NCBI RefSeq assembly: GCF_028453695.1
Contig: NC_135772.1
Location: forward strand, 8,122,001-8,186,000
Reading direction: 5' to 3'
Source: Augochlora pura
Lineage: Eukaryota > Arthropoda > Insecta > Hymenoptera > Halictidae
DNA: 64,000 nucleotides
Positions 34,796 to 47,543 of the stretch are shown here, piece by piece. The stretch's first letter is position 1, and each line of letters begins with the position of its first letter. The notes beneath the pieces were generated by a model. The model was not told the DNA's origin and searched no databases. It saw nothing but the letters and a program-made list of their open reading frames with translations. The position numbers and the translations under genes are program-made.

Positions 34796-36186
34796 TATGT
34801 ATATTCACCGCGAGATGATGGGGCAGGGTCGGAAGGGATGAATCGTTGAATCTGCTTGTATAGTGCATCGAAATTCCATTTAATCACTCGTCAGACTAGA
34901 CACGTCTAAACATTGTTCAGCCGAAAAGCGAGTGCTCTTCCACGAGATCTGCAGCACCGAAGTCTCGACATCGTGTAATCTTCATGGCGACTTCGTCGGA
35001 CACGCTTAATCTCCACCCATACCTGCTGCTCATTCATGGAATTGTTAATGGAGTAGTAAACTGTTGGCAAACTTGGCGCGAGATCCATTTTTATTTTGTG
35101 ACTTCGCTGCAGGAAGTAAGTGTACGCTACCGTAAAACTGGCCTGAATAATTCACACGAACGATCGCAATTTATTATTTAGATACGAGGAAGTGTACGAA
35201 TTTAAAATTTTAGGAATTTTCGAGTTAAAAGATGGATCGAGTGCTACAAATGCTCGCGCATAATTCATGGAGTTGTGGCAACATTTTTAGATGTATGTAA
35301 ATAGAGGATCTTTAAGGTACAATACTTTTAGTATTTTAGAATAATATTGTGTTCCTAATGATGTTAATATTGATTAGTGGTCCGCGGATTTTTATGCAAA
35401 ATAAAAATTGTCTTCATCAATTGCAAATAATAGGTACCAGGTAACAACGTCGTTCGTCCTTTAATCATTTTATCATAGACTAAAAATAATAGATTGACAT
35501 AGTTAAATCCCTTTAAACTTTATAACATGTTAAAACTACCCAATTTTACCATAAATGCATAAAATCTAATAAATCCATAAATACATAACCTGACATAAAT
35601 GCATAAAATCCGTAATATATTGATTAGTTACAGTCTAATATATTTGCTAATTAATATTTCTTAGTAATTGTGTATTATATTTGGTACCACTAATACTGTT
35701 GATAAACGGAAATGGAGAAGCACAAAAATTCCATATTTTGCAATTGTAGCATTTTTGATAATGTAAAGTACGTATAAAAACGAATGTCTTGTTCGAACGT
35801 CAAATGCTTCATGAAAAAAATATGTCGTTTCTCTTTAACTTTTGGTTTACATTTCTAAATGTAAAGCGGTTTATAACGTTCAAAACCGGTCATTGTCAGT
35901 TCAACATAACCATGTTTAATGAAATGCATGTCCCTCAGAGGTTTATTTAACCGAAATATGAACTGTTATAATGGAACAGTATGGAACTATTCTAAATAAA
36001 ATACGCAATAACAACTCATAGCAATGTGGAATCATACATTGGAACTATATATAATGATTTATTTCAACAATAACATTTCGACTATCGAATGTAGATTTCA
36101 TTGAAGTTATAGACAATGGATTTATTAGCATCGTTTTAACTACAAAAACATATCGGAAATAGATTTATCCGATGTCAATGTTAACC
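34796..36186. other. AT-rich DNA, nothing recognised
   Basis: Contains a short direct repeat of CATAAATGCATAAAATC at about 35553 and 35595. No coding or RNA signal. Confidence 0.5.
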
Positions 36187-36198
36187 GACAACGATATT

Positions 36199-36420
36199 TT
36201 TTTTTTTTTTCTTAGAGGTTTTACGTCGCATCAGCTGCAAGGCTATTAGCGTCCTTCTATTTAAATAGACCTTATATTTTGTTTATTAAGCCTGTATCTC
36301 TCAGAAATTTTAATAGGTCCTTGATTTTGTTGCTGTTTATGTTATCCTTGAGCAGTGGTTTTAGTTTGGGTTTGGTACGCATATAATTGTATTTTCGGCA
36401 GTTTAAGATTAGGTGGTCCG
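36199..36420 (-). mobile_element. 5'-truncated LINE tail with perfect target duplication
   Basis: A target duplication GACAACGATATT flanks the insert at 36187-36198 and 36421-36432 (the last base or two are shared with the T-run). A run of 14 T at 36197-36210 is the poly(A) tail of a minus-strand element. Next to it the 3' end reads, on the minus strand, GATGCGACGTAAAACCTCTAAG, like the 3' end of the LINE at 1848-4152. The element is cut off at its 5' side after about 220 bases, the usual outcome of incomplete target-primed reverse transcription. Confidence 0.93.
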
Positions 36421-36421
36421 G
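36272..36421 (-). pseudogene. LINE ORF2 carboxy-terminal 49 codons
   Basis: The minus-strand frame reads PDHLILNCRKYNYMRTKPKL and then a Lys/Leu-rich segment ending GLINKI at the stop 36272-36274. The H-x-x-x-x-C pattern near the start is the terminal Cys/His motif of I- and R1-like LINE ORF2 proteins. The frame is open and undamaged, so this insertion is recent relative to the other LINEs here. Everything upstream was never copied. Confidence 0.82.
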
Positions 36422-36784
36422 ACAACGATATTGATCAATGCGAATTCATGAATTAATACATATTTTCAAATAGTAGTAAAAGACGTAATCCAACTATGTA
36501 CCTTTACATGAATGCAGTACCTGATTACAAGATGGCGGATCTTTTTGAAAATTCTTGTATGTTATTTTATAATAGCTAGAATAAAAGATAAATTTCCTTT
36601 ATTAACCGAGAGACTTCAGTTGATAAAAATGCGATAAAGTACTAGTAATTTTAATTAATATTGACGTCTGTTTATATTTCATAACTTTGTACACAGAAAA
36701 ATGTAATTGCAATACATTTTTATGTTTTTCAATTGTTTTCAATTACGTTTTCAATTCAATTACATCGTAAATCGTAATTAATGT

Positions 36785-36876
36785 AATTTAGTTACGCAGT
36801 GTTTCGTAATGAATGTAATTTAATTACACAGTGTTTCGTAATTAATGTAATTTAATTACTTAGTGTTTTGTAATTG
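36785..36876 (+). repeat. 32-base AT-rich minisatellite, three units
   Basis: Units start at 36785, 36817 and 36849 with a consensus AATTTAATTACACAGTGTTT followed by CGTAATTAATGT. Looser copies of the TGTAATT motif continue on both sides from about 36720 to 36990. Confidence 0.8.
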
Positions 36877-37159
36877 TGTCCCAATTGCAATTACGAGTTA
36901 CATTGCAATTTGAATAAAAAGAGGCCTGGCGCACGAATTGTGATAAGATTGAATTACAATGTAATGGAATTACTTTGTAATTACCTGGAGTAATCGAATT
37001 GGCATTCTGCATAACTTCGAGGGTTATCCATTGATGTGTGTAAAGATTTGTCTAAAATATAGACCTCTAAAAATTCAGCACCGTCTACGGAAAACTAGTT
37101 TGCTATCAATTGTGTATAATAGAATAATGAAATAGATGCGTGGATTCGCAGGAAAATGG

Positions 37160-38170
37160 TTCTCACGGTTGGTCGAAGATTCGCAGATCGCAGTCGAAGC
37201 AACTGGAAACCGCTAAATACGCGAAACAGAGAAACAACCTTGGCGCATTCAAACACAATCTTCGAAGCGGGTCGAAGTTAGAGAACGGCACGGAAACCGT
37301 GGCGGAACTGTGAACTCGACAGGGAGCAGAGGAAACGCGTACCAAGGATCGTGATTTCGGTTTGGTAGAATCGGCCGAGCAGTTTCCGGACAGGAAGCGA
37401 GCACCCGGGGTAGATTCGGACCCCGAAATCTGTAGTCCATCCATTCCCCCGCCAATAGACTTCATTATCCGTGGCATATTGTGGACTGTGCGGCCCGCGC
37501 AGCTCCCTGGTCGTCCTTTACCGTTATTTGTTGCCCCGCCGCCAACTTTCCGTAGCTATCGTCCGTCTCTTCTATTTTCCCGTGGTACTGTCTGCGACCG
37601 TGCGTCATGTTCCAGTAGCTTTTGTTACACCCTGACCCCGTCTGTCTCGTGCTTTGCGTCGCCGCTCCGGTTGCATACAACGTTCCGCCGGCCCCTCCCC
37701 GCCCGCGCCGTTTCTTCCATTGTGTTCTGCTTGCTATCAGTCACCCAGGGCCGTCTGTTTCGTCGGCGTCCAGTGTTTCGTTTTTATCTTCCGGTGCCGC
37801 GCCGCTGCATCATGCTAATCCGTTCCGGACCGGGATACTTTCGGCCCGAAGGAAATCGGGTCACGGAAACTTGCTGGATAAGATTTTTACGAGTTCCGCA
37901 GCATCTAGCTTACGTTATGCTGAAGAAGAACTTTCGGCCGGTTCTTTTACAGTCGAGCGGCACGATATGTTATTGCTGGCCTCTGGAGTTTTCCGCGTTA
38001 CTCTCGAACTTCAACCCTTTGCGGTCATACATCGAGTTTGTGGTTGCATTTTGTTGCGGCGAGTCTTCGGTCAAACCCACCTCGAACAGTTTTGCAGACG
38101 GTGTTGACTGCAAAGCATTTTTCTGTAATGTTATTGAAGCTTCACATTTCCTGGAGTTTTAGCAAACGTG
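37160..38170 (+). other. GC-rich island with long overlapping open frames
   Basis: A plus-strand frame of 266 codons (37362-38162) is the longest in the window. A second plus-strand frame of 161 codons (37622-38107) overlaps it, and minus-strand frames of 104 and 71 codons overlap too. The 266-residue product is rich in Arg, Ser, Pro, Phe and Leu, shows no domain or signal sequence I recognise, and lacks the even codon pattern of real coding DNA. A donor-like CAG|GTAGGA lies at about 38190. The most economical reading is a promoter plus untranslated first exon; coding is possible but unsupported. Confidence 0.3.
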
Positions 38171-39172
38171 GGTATATTCAATGTAAAACAGGTAGGAATA
38201 TTGCGAAAGTTTCGGTTCATCGATGTTGCTTGTGTATCTTTCAAGTAACTTGTAATTGATTTTCATCTTTCTTTGACTTCTTAAGATCGATACTTGATTT
38301 TATGTTAAGAATATTTATCGAGGTATGTCAATTTAATTATTGTTTCCTTTAAATGGTCTTGTCGATAATGTTCTGTACCTACTCTTCGATATTAGTCGCC
38401 GCAATATTGGAATCGTAATTTGTAGTAGACTGTGTGTACTACGAATGCAAAATTCGAAATTACTAATGCTAGAGTTAAAAGGAATGTTTAAGATACACGG
38501 GTTTTTAGTATTCCTTTATAGTTTTATTCGCACACTTCTGCATTTCAATTCTGTTCTTAATAGCTGCCTCTCTTATCAATGATCATTGATCATTTTACAA
38601 TATAACATTCATTTCACACAATTTAATACAAATAATTAAATATAATATAATATATTCATGCTGTTCAAATCAGTATGAATATAACTTTATCGATTACAAT
38701 AGCTTTTCCTGTTTCCCCACAGCCACCATTATGCTAGAACAACGTTCCATGCTATCGTAAGTTTCTATTGTTATTTGTCGTTAATTTTGTAACATCATTG
38801 TCCAGTAATCTCTTCGTCAATTAACAGCCTCTTCCTTCCTTAATGACTCGGCATTATAAGATTACCCTTTGTTACGAGCCGCCATTGGATTGCATCTCCT
38901 GTTTCCTTCGATCTTCCATAACTTTCTATTATTCCCGTTCCGATATCCGACGCTAATTTAATCGACCCTCGCCACGCTTCAGAAACCTTCGTCACGTGCC
39001 TTTTATTCCTGGCCACTCTTGATTATCACCTATTATCTTTGTTCCTACCACGTTTCGCAGTATTTGCCATCAACCTTGAACCTATCGATTTGTTTCGTAT
39101 ATCATTAACCAGGACACTATTAATCATTTTCCACCCTACCACTTTATGTTTTCCTCTACCGAACTGTTCTCT
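38171..39172. other. No gene recognised
   Basis: AT-rich DNA following the GC island. No coding or repeat signal apart from a TGATCATTGATCATT run near 38580. Confidence 0.45.
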
Positions 39173-39177
39173 GTCGA

Positions 39178-39884
39178 TGTTAGTGCCCAGAACTAATATT
39201 CTTTATGACACGGACGTACCTGGCCGGCTATTCTTGAGTTTAGGATTTTCGCTAACGGCTGGTAGGCAATTTAGATTTACAATAATATTCCTCCCGAGAG
39301 AACGCATACTTTCTTGCTAGTTTTAGGATTTCGCTTCTCTCGGCCTCAATAGCCAAGACGTGTCATAAGAAAGGAAAGTTCCGAAGGGTAAGTCCCGTGT
39401 TAGTTTACAACGGTGACCAGCCGTAATTACACCTGGAGGAATTTCCAGTTAAAAATCTTTGTTAAAGGAATCTTTGTTAAAATATCACTGTCGCCCCCAC
39501 CTTCCATATACCAGCAACTTCCTAAAAGAACGCGCTAAGGCGCAGGGGAAGGGTGCTTTCTCGAAACATACGCGCTGGTTGGTTATTGTTAAAATCATGG
39601 AAAACCAATCCGCGAGTATTAGAAAGGTGTGAGAGGGTAGCAGTTTACCTCGACAGAGAACATTTTTTAGAAAGACAGAGTTGGAATAGCATTCGAGGAA
39701 AACTGACCTCTTAGAGTTAGAACAGAATTCGAGGACCTTAGACCTCCAAAGGGAAAGGTGTACATAGTACGAGGCTAAATATATAAGTTGTTCACCACTA
39801 AATTCCGGACCTACTTTTAATACAGTCCACACATATAACATCACAATTCGTCGCTATTACTGACGACGCCGTGACGCCCCAACA
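39178..39884. mobile_element. Solo LTR, family A, 707 bases
   Basis: It starts TGTTAGTGCCC and ends GACGCCCCAACA. A perfect 5-base target duplication GTCGA lies at 39173-39177 and 39885-39889. Its last ~70 bases (CGACGCCGTGACGCCCCAAC) and an inner block (TCTCGGCCTCAATAGC) match the 477-base copy at 24562. The 230-base length difference lies in the interior. No internal retrotransposon genes flank it. A minus-strand open frame of 119 codons inside it (39485-39844) shows no known domain. Confidence 0.86.
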
Positions 39885-39889
39885 GTCGA

Positions 39890-42327
39890 CCATATTGAAA
39901 CTCCGTGCAAATTTCTTGTAATTGATACTATTTAAACAAACTTGTACTCTCTACGTTGCTCTTTATCAAAACAAGAGAAAACTTTTTCGAAACAAGAGAA
40001 AATGGACGCGCATCACCTTCAAAATAAACGGTCCATATTACAACGATAATTCAAGTGAATAGCATCGTCTTAGTCCAATGTTTACAAGAAACATTACACT
40101 AACAAAAAGCTATCGTAAACGACCGTAGGACAGTAATCCTGATTTATTGGTTACGTTTCAGTTTCGAACTCGATCCGAACCGATCCGAGCCGTTGGAATT
40201 ACATCAGCACTAGTACCACAGCATCTTGCTAGAACAGCCACGTCCGCAGAATCTTAGCCGTTTCGGGTCGGAATTGATCCACCAATTAATCGCGGTAACC
40301 AACATCCAAGTCGTCTGGGCGCGTTGATTGACTCGACTGGATCTGTAATTGGATATTATCGAAGTGTAACCCGTCGAAACAGTAGCGAACACGCTGTTCG
40401 AGTTGCTATTTGTTTCCCCCGCGGAATTTCTTGTTACGTCGTCAGCGTGAAAAACTCAACGGTAACGTTTCATTTCTCCGGCAAAAATAAACCGGCACCG
40501 GCGAGCTCCAAGTTTTTCTATTTGCTACGAACGCGCCGATTTAATAGCGCTGCCGCTCACTGTTTTATATTTACGTACGTCGAGAGTCGGATCCTTTATT
40601 TTTTATCCCAGGCGACAGCAACATTTCTGTTTGCGAGCATTTAATCATTCGGTCCAAGCTCCGCGAATGTCGAATTGCTACGGGTACAGTGATCGATGAG
40701 AATGGTCATCACAGGTCGCCTTTTCTATTGAGACTTCCGCGGCGACTGTGCGCTGAGCTTGCAATGCGAATTCGCGCGATTAGAACAATGAACTACGTGC
40801 AATTAACGTATGTGTGTCCTCGTTACAATATACCATCCAGATGGCTTGAATTATTGGGGAATGTTGTAGGGACTGAACTATTGCGGAAATAGTACAAAAG
40901 TTGTAATCGGTTCGAATGACAATAAAAATAAAAAGCTTAAAAGAAAGTAACTTTTTTGTCCCAGCCTATAAACAACATTTGAACAATGTATTTTGAAGAG
41001 CAACTAATCTTTTACGTAACTGCTATTGCAACTGACAAACCAATTTTTTTATTTATCACCAGAATTGAAGATAATAGAGTTTAAAAGATAATTTCATTTT
41101 TATGTATAATATTTTTTATTTACAATTAGTACACCCATTTTCATGTTCAAAGTGAATATTTCTCTGCGCGTAAAAAACTCCGACACCAGCTTAGAGAGGT
41201 ATAAGAATGACCCTGCGATAAATTGTTATCCAATTCCGTCATTAGGGCTTCATTCTTATGCGCATAATAAAACCCTTATGCAGATCAGGGTTTCTTATGT
41301 GCACTATTCTCATGCGCATAAGAAACTGCTGTAATGTTTCTGCACATAGAAGGTTTACAAATACCATCATTAACCTTTAATATTGTGGAGATGGTCGATT
41401 ATATTTTATAAATTATAAATTATTGCAATCAATATCGCTTATAACTATTAATCATTCTTTTCCTTACGTGTTTGGAATATTACTATCAATTCCCAAGAAT
41501 AATTTTCTCTAATTGCGATGGCGCGAAATTATAACATAAAGCTTATTTTACGATGAAAATTCGCTCAAGTATGAGATGTTTTTGTTAATTAAACTATTAA
41601 AAAAAATACAGTTTTTTCACATTTTAGCTCTTGTTATGATTTATAAAACGAGAAACACCAGCGTGGAAACAAGAATTTACTGCAATTTTAATACTCCGAT
41701 GTTCAGACAAAAGCCAAAATACGAACTTAATGCACCCGCAGTAATTTTCACAGAGCAAAGTCCGCAAAATCAGAATTTGTCCAGCAATTGTTCAGTCAAC
41801 GAATAATATTTATCGAATTCCACATTTCATTCTCCGATCTTTGGAAACACAAATCCGCAGAAAGGTTGCCAGTTTAATAATGGTTCTGCCCATTCATGAA
41901 TCCTGTAGTCGGTGAATATTTGTACATCCATTATGCAGCGTCGAACCGGTTCGAAGGAAACCGAATAAAGGCCGACACATAACGGAGGAACAGCGATCGG
42001 AATGGCGGAGGCAGCTGCGGCAAATTGAATTAACGATTTTTAATATCTAGGACCGAAACGTGAACAGTAAATCGCTATTTCAATTCCTGTTGCGCCGCAG
42101 TGATCGCATAAATCGTATTCCGATACGATATTCCGAATCGGTTGGAGATTTCCAGGAATAAAGAAGCATTCGACTCGAGATCGTAAAGCGCCGGGGTTCG
42201 AAATTTTCGAGATTATGGAGAATTAATGCACCGGCGCGTCATTTGCACAGTTTCAACCCCAGACTGCGCTTAAGTAGAACGTGTGTGGCAGCGTCCTTGC
42301 AGAACTCTATTTCATTTTCTTCGTACA
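39890..42327. other. No gene recognised
   Basis: A mildly GC-richer stretch at 40140-40800 holds frames of up to 106 codons without domains. At 40929-40968 a CTTTTTTGTCCCAGCC|TA string looks like a lone mariner-type end but has no partner. At 41250-41330 a 14-base inverted repeat (TTATGCGCATAAGAA type) flanks a short loop. Confidence 0.4.
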
Positions 42328-42329
42328 TA

Positions 42330-42431
42330 CAGTCAGTCCTATAAATATTCGTACCCTCTTACACGCATCCCTTGATTTCAACAAATTTCTCTTATAAGCA
42401 ATGAGGGTACGAATACTTATGGGACTGACTG
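42330..42431. mobile_element. Tc1-family minimal MITE, 102 bases
   Basis: TA flanks both ends (42328-42329, 42432-42433). It consists almost only of the two ends of the Tc1 family at 52204: about 30 bases of the left end (CAGTCAGTCC...GTACCCTC) joined to about 70 bases of the right end. It is the shortest of the deletion series and may represent the minimum sequence the transposase could still move. Confidence 0.9.
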
Positions 42432-42433
42432 TA

Positions 42434-43039
42434 TAGAGTGGACAATTTAAAACAGGTTACCTAAATACAGTAAATTTTCTCCAATTGTCCCTCAACTTAC
42501 AAACGAAAATGGACAATTTGGGAAGAGGAGACGTGATTATTCGAACCCCGTTCGTAAGGTTAATTACTATTAACCTTTCGCTAAGAACGATTATTATGAT
42601 CACTCAACAATTAACGCTCATTGGATAAAAGATAACGAAAGTAAAAATTTGTATTTGAACTACAATTACACAAAAGCTGCTGTATTTATAACTGAAAGTC
42701 TCATGTAAAAATGTTAGTTAGCTGGCAGTCTAACATTGTTTAACATAAAATGTTATTTTCGATTTGTAACAAGTCAGAATTTTCCTTAACGATCCGAAGT
42801 CAATCGCAATACTAAGTCAAAATTCGGACAGTTATTAATTTTAGAAAGTAGACACGACACCTGGCAATTCCAATGTCGTGTTATTCGTACATTTTTTAAA
42901 GAGGATAAATACGCAGACACGAAAATTGACTTATTCACTGTATTTTAATTTGCCATGTCTTATGGAGAACTGTATATTGTGGAGTTAAATTATTCGTTGT
43001 AAAGTGTAGAATTCGTAATATCCATGTTCTCGGTTACTT
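42434..43039. other. AT-rich spacer, nothing recognised
   Basis: No coding, RNA or repeat signal. TTAACCTTTCGCTAAG near 42570 resembles a TTAA MITE end but has no partner. Confidence 0.4.
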
Positions 43040-43514
43040 TTAACTCTTTGGGGCACAGTGGGATTAAAAGTGTCCCACCTTTCTGATGTATTTCACGTCA
43101 TGGTGGGACATTTTTAATCCCACCTCGAAATCTTGCGGTAACTGCAACTGCATAGGTTTATATTTTGTCTTATTTACGTAAAGCAGTTGGTAATATCTTC
43201 AAACAATGTTACAAATGTATTCCTTGTGTTGGCGACATTCAACACGCAATTACCGGTTGATCAATCGTTATAAAGGGAAGGTTTATTGCACTAACATTGT
43301 TTTCTTAGTTTCATGTAAAATAGTCGATGGGACTATTTGAGCTGCACCCAACAATAACAAATTACATTAACTATTACTATTTTGTTATGTTTTTACATGA
43401 TGTTATACCTTTATTAATAAAAATATGCCAATTTTGTTTCATTTAAAATACGATAAAATTCCTGTGCAACATGGGTCTATTTTTGATCTGAAATCCTGTG
43501 CCTCAAAGAGTTAA
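43040..43514. mobile_element. TTAA MITE, family with GTGGGA hairpins, 475-base copy
   Basis: TTAA occurs at 43040-43043 and 43511-43514. The inverted ends are CTCTTTGGGGCACAG and (inverted right) CTCTTTGAGGCACAG. Just inside the left end are two hairpins, GTGGGA...TCCCAC and GGTGGGA...TCCCACC, each with a TTAAAA-type loop. The copy matches 58810-59488 end to end but lacks about 200 internal bases that the longer copy keeps. Confidence 0.9.
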
Positions 43515-46500
43515 TCCGGTCTTTATTTTCTTATTTTCTAGTAAACTTAACGAGTAGTGAAGTTCATCGTATTTTAATTACTTACGATTTATTTTATATA
43601 TACTTCTAACGATTATCGTACGACTCATCGCTAAGGTTGAATTAGTATCAATGCGTAGTTAATCTATACGATCAACCTTTGCTTTAGAAAAGCAAGCAGA
43701 AAATGACATAGAATAAAATTTCTCTAAATCATCTCGAAATCAGAACTGAATACATTAAGGTCTACAGCATTCGCTTCGAAATCGAAAAAGAAGTTTTATT
43801 AAAGTATTTTTGTAAGGTCTTTTCAGAGCTTATTGCGAATAATCGTTGACCCTCTTTTTTGGGTCGAGGAAACTTTGGAACTAAACTTCTGCAGTGCAGC
43901 GGTCATGCAAAAACGACAGATGGCGCAAAGTTTTGAGTAAAAGATTGAATCTTCTATCACGTGTCCGTTTTTTCCAACTGCTAGACCAGAGTTATTCCAC
44001 TACTTGCCCGTACGGGCAGCAATTTTCAGGGGGAAATGCCGATCTGCGGGATCTAAGCCCCATTCTCCAGGGCAACGGTGTCCCTTTCTTAGCTCCTTAC
44101 GAGTCTCCCCACCAGTTACGACGCATTATTTGGCTAAAAACGATGACAGGGATTCACTGTAGGTTATATCGAGTCCTCCCAAGCCTACAAATTTTCATCC
44201 TCCTCCTCCCATCCCCCTTCCCCTCTGTGACTGGTTATTCTCCATTCATTCTCATGAAGATTCTTGAAAATTTTCTTCATAACATTTATTATTTTTCAGA
44301 TTACTAATTCAAGTTGCTTGAGTTGCAAGTTCCCATCTCAACGCATATATTTAAGAAAAAGAAACACTGTAGCTCACATTGAGATTGAATGGATTAGAAT
44401 GAGCATCGGACGATCGTATAAAAATATCAGACAAATTACAACAGCAAAATTCAAGGACATAATTGACCTGATACGATATATACCACCGGAACATTAGATT
44501 TCTTCAAATCCCTTTCACACACACAACATGTAGATGAGTAGTAAATTGTTTTGTATTAAAATCTTTTTTATGTTTTGCACGTTATATAGTTAAAAAGATG
44601 TTTTGAATCGCATAAATTAAGTTTCCGAAGTGTTTTAAAGTATGTAAAATAAATTAAGTATTGTTTTTTTTCAATTTGAAGCATCTTAAATTATGTTGAA
44701 TGGACTTGGGCACCTTCAAATTTTATAATGAATCTGGATGTTCATTTTGAAAATGGCCTAACTCCATTCTTGATAAGAAAACACATATTATTCACTTAAT
44801 AATTGCGACTATTTTAATAGGAACTATAAATTGAACACTCTTAGATACACTTAAGCAGTATGACTCATTAGTATCCTATACATATATTTTAAAATTCATT
44901 GAAATACAAACCCTTATATATCTCGATTTGAAAATAAATTGAGTTAGGCCACTTTCAAAATAAACGGCTCAAATATAATATTTACTATAATTGAGGACAA
45001 ATTACGGGGACAGATCGCTAACATAATAACAAGACGTATTCTGTAATGGATGACATTCCGAATTTATCTCGGTGCCACGTTCAAATTCGTCCCGGCGCCG
45101 GGAGTCGTTCCGTGGAAGTTTCACATCGCTCGAAAAACGACAGATGGCCGCTAGTGTCATCTGAAACAACGGACCTTTTATAATGTATTCGGCCCTCAGC
45201 CGACTGTCGGACCACGTGTTGCTGTATAACGCAGATGTGACAGCTGCGTTTATCGCGAATTTCAAGGCACCAGAAGTTTTCCCCGAGTTCTTTCGGCGTC
45301 GCTGTAACGCTGGCCTCCTATTCGCTGCATGCTAAACCGCGGGGAAAATCGATGGGATCTCGCAAAACAGCTTACACGCGACAGTTCTTGCCCGCCTGAA
45401 AATTTGCAAATCTAGTAAGCTGTTCCGCTTATATTGCCCCGCGTTAAAAGGACCCTTGGGCTGCCGGCGAACTTTCGGCTATGCGACCCTCGGGACGTGG
45501 GAACTGCTAAAGGTTTGTTATCGAACAAAATAAGAACTGCTGCACCTCCATTCACATACCGTATCGACAAACAAGCAGACCGAACTAACTTTGAGACGAC
45601 AGGAAACCGACAATGTAGCAGATAGCGTTGCATTTTATAGGGAAACGTGGCTAAACAACGGCAATTTGGAGTAGCACAAAGACTGACCGATTAATTCTGG
45701 TAGGGAGAAATATTTTGCCAATTAAGAATTTTGTATATCTCCATAGTTACCATGATTAGAATTTTTAGATTGTTATCATTTTTTAGCAGATGAAGACGAA
45801 AGCAGATTTTGATGACGAAACAACAGAATTTTATCTCGACTTCTAAGATCGGAATAAGATTTATGTATTCTTGGGGTATTTGAGCAATGTTTTTTACGTT
45901 TCGTGATTAACAGACTCAACTTGAATAACAAACACAACCTTAACCTTGATTCTTTTCATGATTTTCTCCGATAATTGTTGTTTCAGATATCTGGTTTGAT
46001 GGAATTAAAAAATGGATTAAATTTTTAAAAATAGAAAACGAATTCTATCGCTACCGAGGAGTACAATTTAATAATCCCATGAAAGTTCGAAACCCCGAAG
46101 CGGAGGAATGCGAACTTTCAAATATTCAGCTGACTTTTTCGCGAGGAATTTCGTTGAACGTTGCCGCCTATAGACTCAAGATTGCAAGTCCGAAAAAAAT
46201 GAGCGGCAGCAGCGGCGGCCGGTGTACTCGAAGATTAAGCCAACCGGCAGTAAACGTTCCAAGAAGCTTTTAAGGGATATTTAAAATTCAACGAGTTCAA
46301 AAGTTCGAAATAATTATGACGAAGCAAGGCATTCCGATGAATCAACGCCTAACGTTAAAAGGCCGGCGCCGCCGCTGCAGCCAACTTGCAGTAACGGACA
46401 ATTAAGAGTAGATGGAGGAAAGTAGCCACGGGCTTCGACCCCCGTTGCGCTTTTCACCGAGTCACCCCTCCCGGGTGAACTTTCACCCCTTGTTGACTTA

Positions 46501-47538
46501 ACGATTATTCCATATTTGTCAGAGTTTCTTTGCCGGGACTTTCACCTGTCAGAACTTTGATTAATCTTTTAATGCTCGCCCTACACGTTCCAATACAAGA
46601 CCGTCCGTCCAGTTATTCATCATTACAAGTAGACTGGAGATTTAATGCCATTACGATAGAGATAAGTAGGTGAAACGTAAAATAGATAGGACATTAAGAG
46701 AAATTAGTTTCTGTCCAACTCTTGTTGCTCAGAATCGATGCGAAACTTTTTTATTTCCCATAAATATCCGCAGTGTATTTACGAGGCTAGCTTATACAAT
46801 AGATTGTAAAATAAAATCAAAATAATAGTATAAATATTGCCATTTGACAATACAGATTTGACAATTGATCTACATATTCACATGTTATATTAAATTATAA
46901 ATTAAATATTATAAAATTATAATAATAAAAATTATGCCCAAAAGTATGAACATTTTATAACATCCAATAACATATTCGTTCAGTAATATTTTCAAATTGT
47001 TTTGTCATAGAAATAACACAATAGTCTTATCTTATCTAGATTAAACATTGAATTATATTAATATTCAAGTATCAAAAACATTTAAATGAAACTAGAATAT
47101 TCATAATATATTTAATAAATATATTTTCATGAACGCATCTTGCATAGAGAGTGTTTATAACTTATATAAAAAATGTTAACGAAAATTGATTAATTCCATA
47201 CTAGACTGTATATAGAACGAAATAATATCGCGTTAAATGTAAAATATTTAATTTCAAATGTACAAGCCGACGTTAATACAATTTTACGAACGAACTTGTT
47301 GCTATATCGATTGCGCTATGGAAAGCTGGACCGATTCCAGGCCGATTATTACCGCGCCAGACCACGAAACCTAATGAAATCTCACAGATTCCTTATCTCT
47401 ATGTCTTTGACGAGATAATACCGCAGGGCTAGATAGAAATCTTGCCCAATTGCATTGCCTCCCATACCCGAAAATTGAAGTCTTACAACAAAGAAGCAGA
47501 TGGTTAAGACACTCTGCATTTAGGTTTTCATGTGGAAG
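43515..47538. other. No gene recognised
   Basis: Frames of up to 137 codons (43894-44307) lack domains. A frame at 44264-44497 ends in an FKDIIDLIRYIPPEH string that could be transposase-like, but I cannot place it in a family. GC-richer blocks at 45010-45640 and 46360-46500 show no coding pattern. Confidence 0.4.
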
Positions 47539-47543
47539 AAAAT

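Noticed and set aside
40929..40968. Lone mariner-like end (CTTTTTTGTCCCAGCC followed by TA)
   Set aside because: No partner repeat within several kb and no transposase sequence nearby.
41250..41335. Inverted TTATGCGCATAAGAA-type repeat as a MITE
   Set aside because: No target duplication or defined ends; kept only as a note in the gap description.
44264..44497. Possible transposase scrap ending IIDLIRYIPPEH
   Set aside because: Faintly like the end of some insect transposases, but no catalytic motif or terminal repeats support it.
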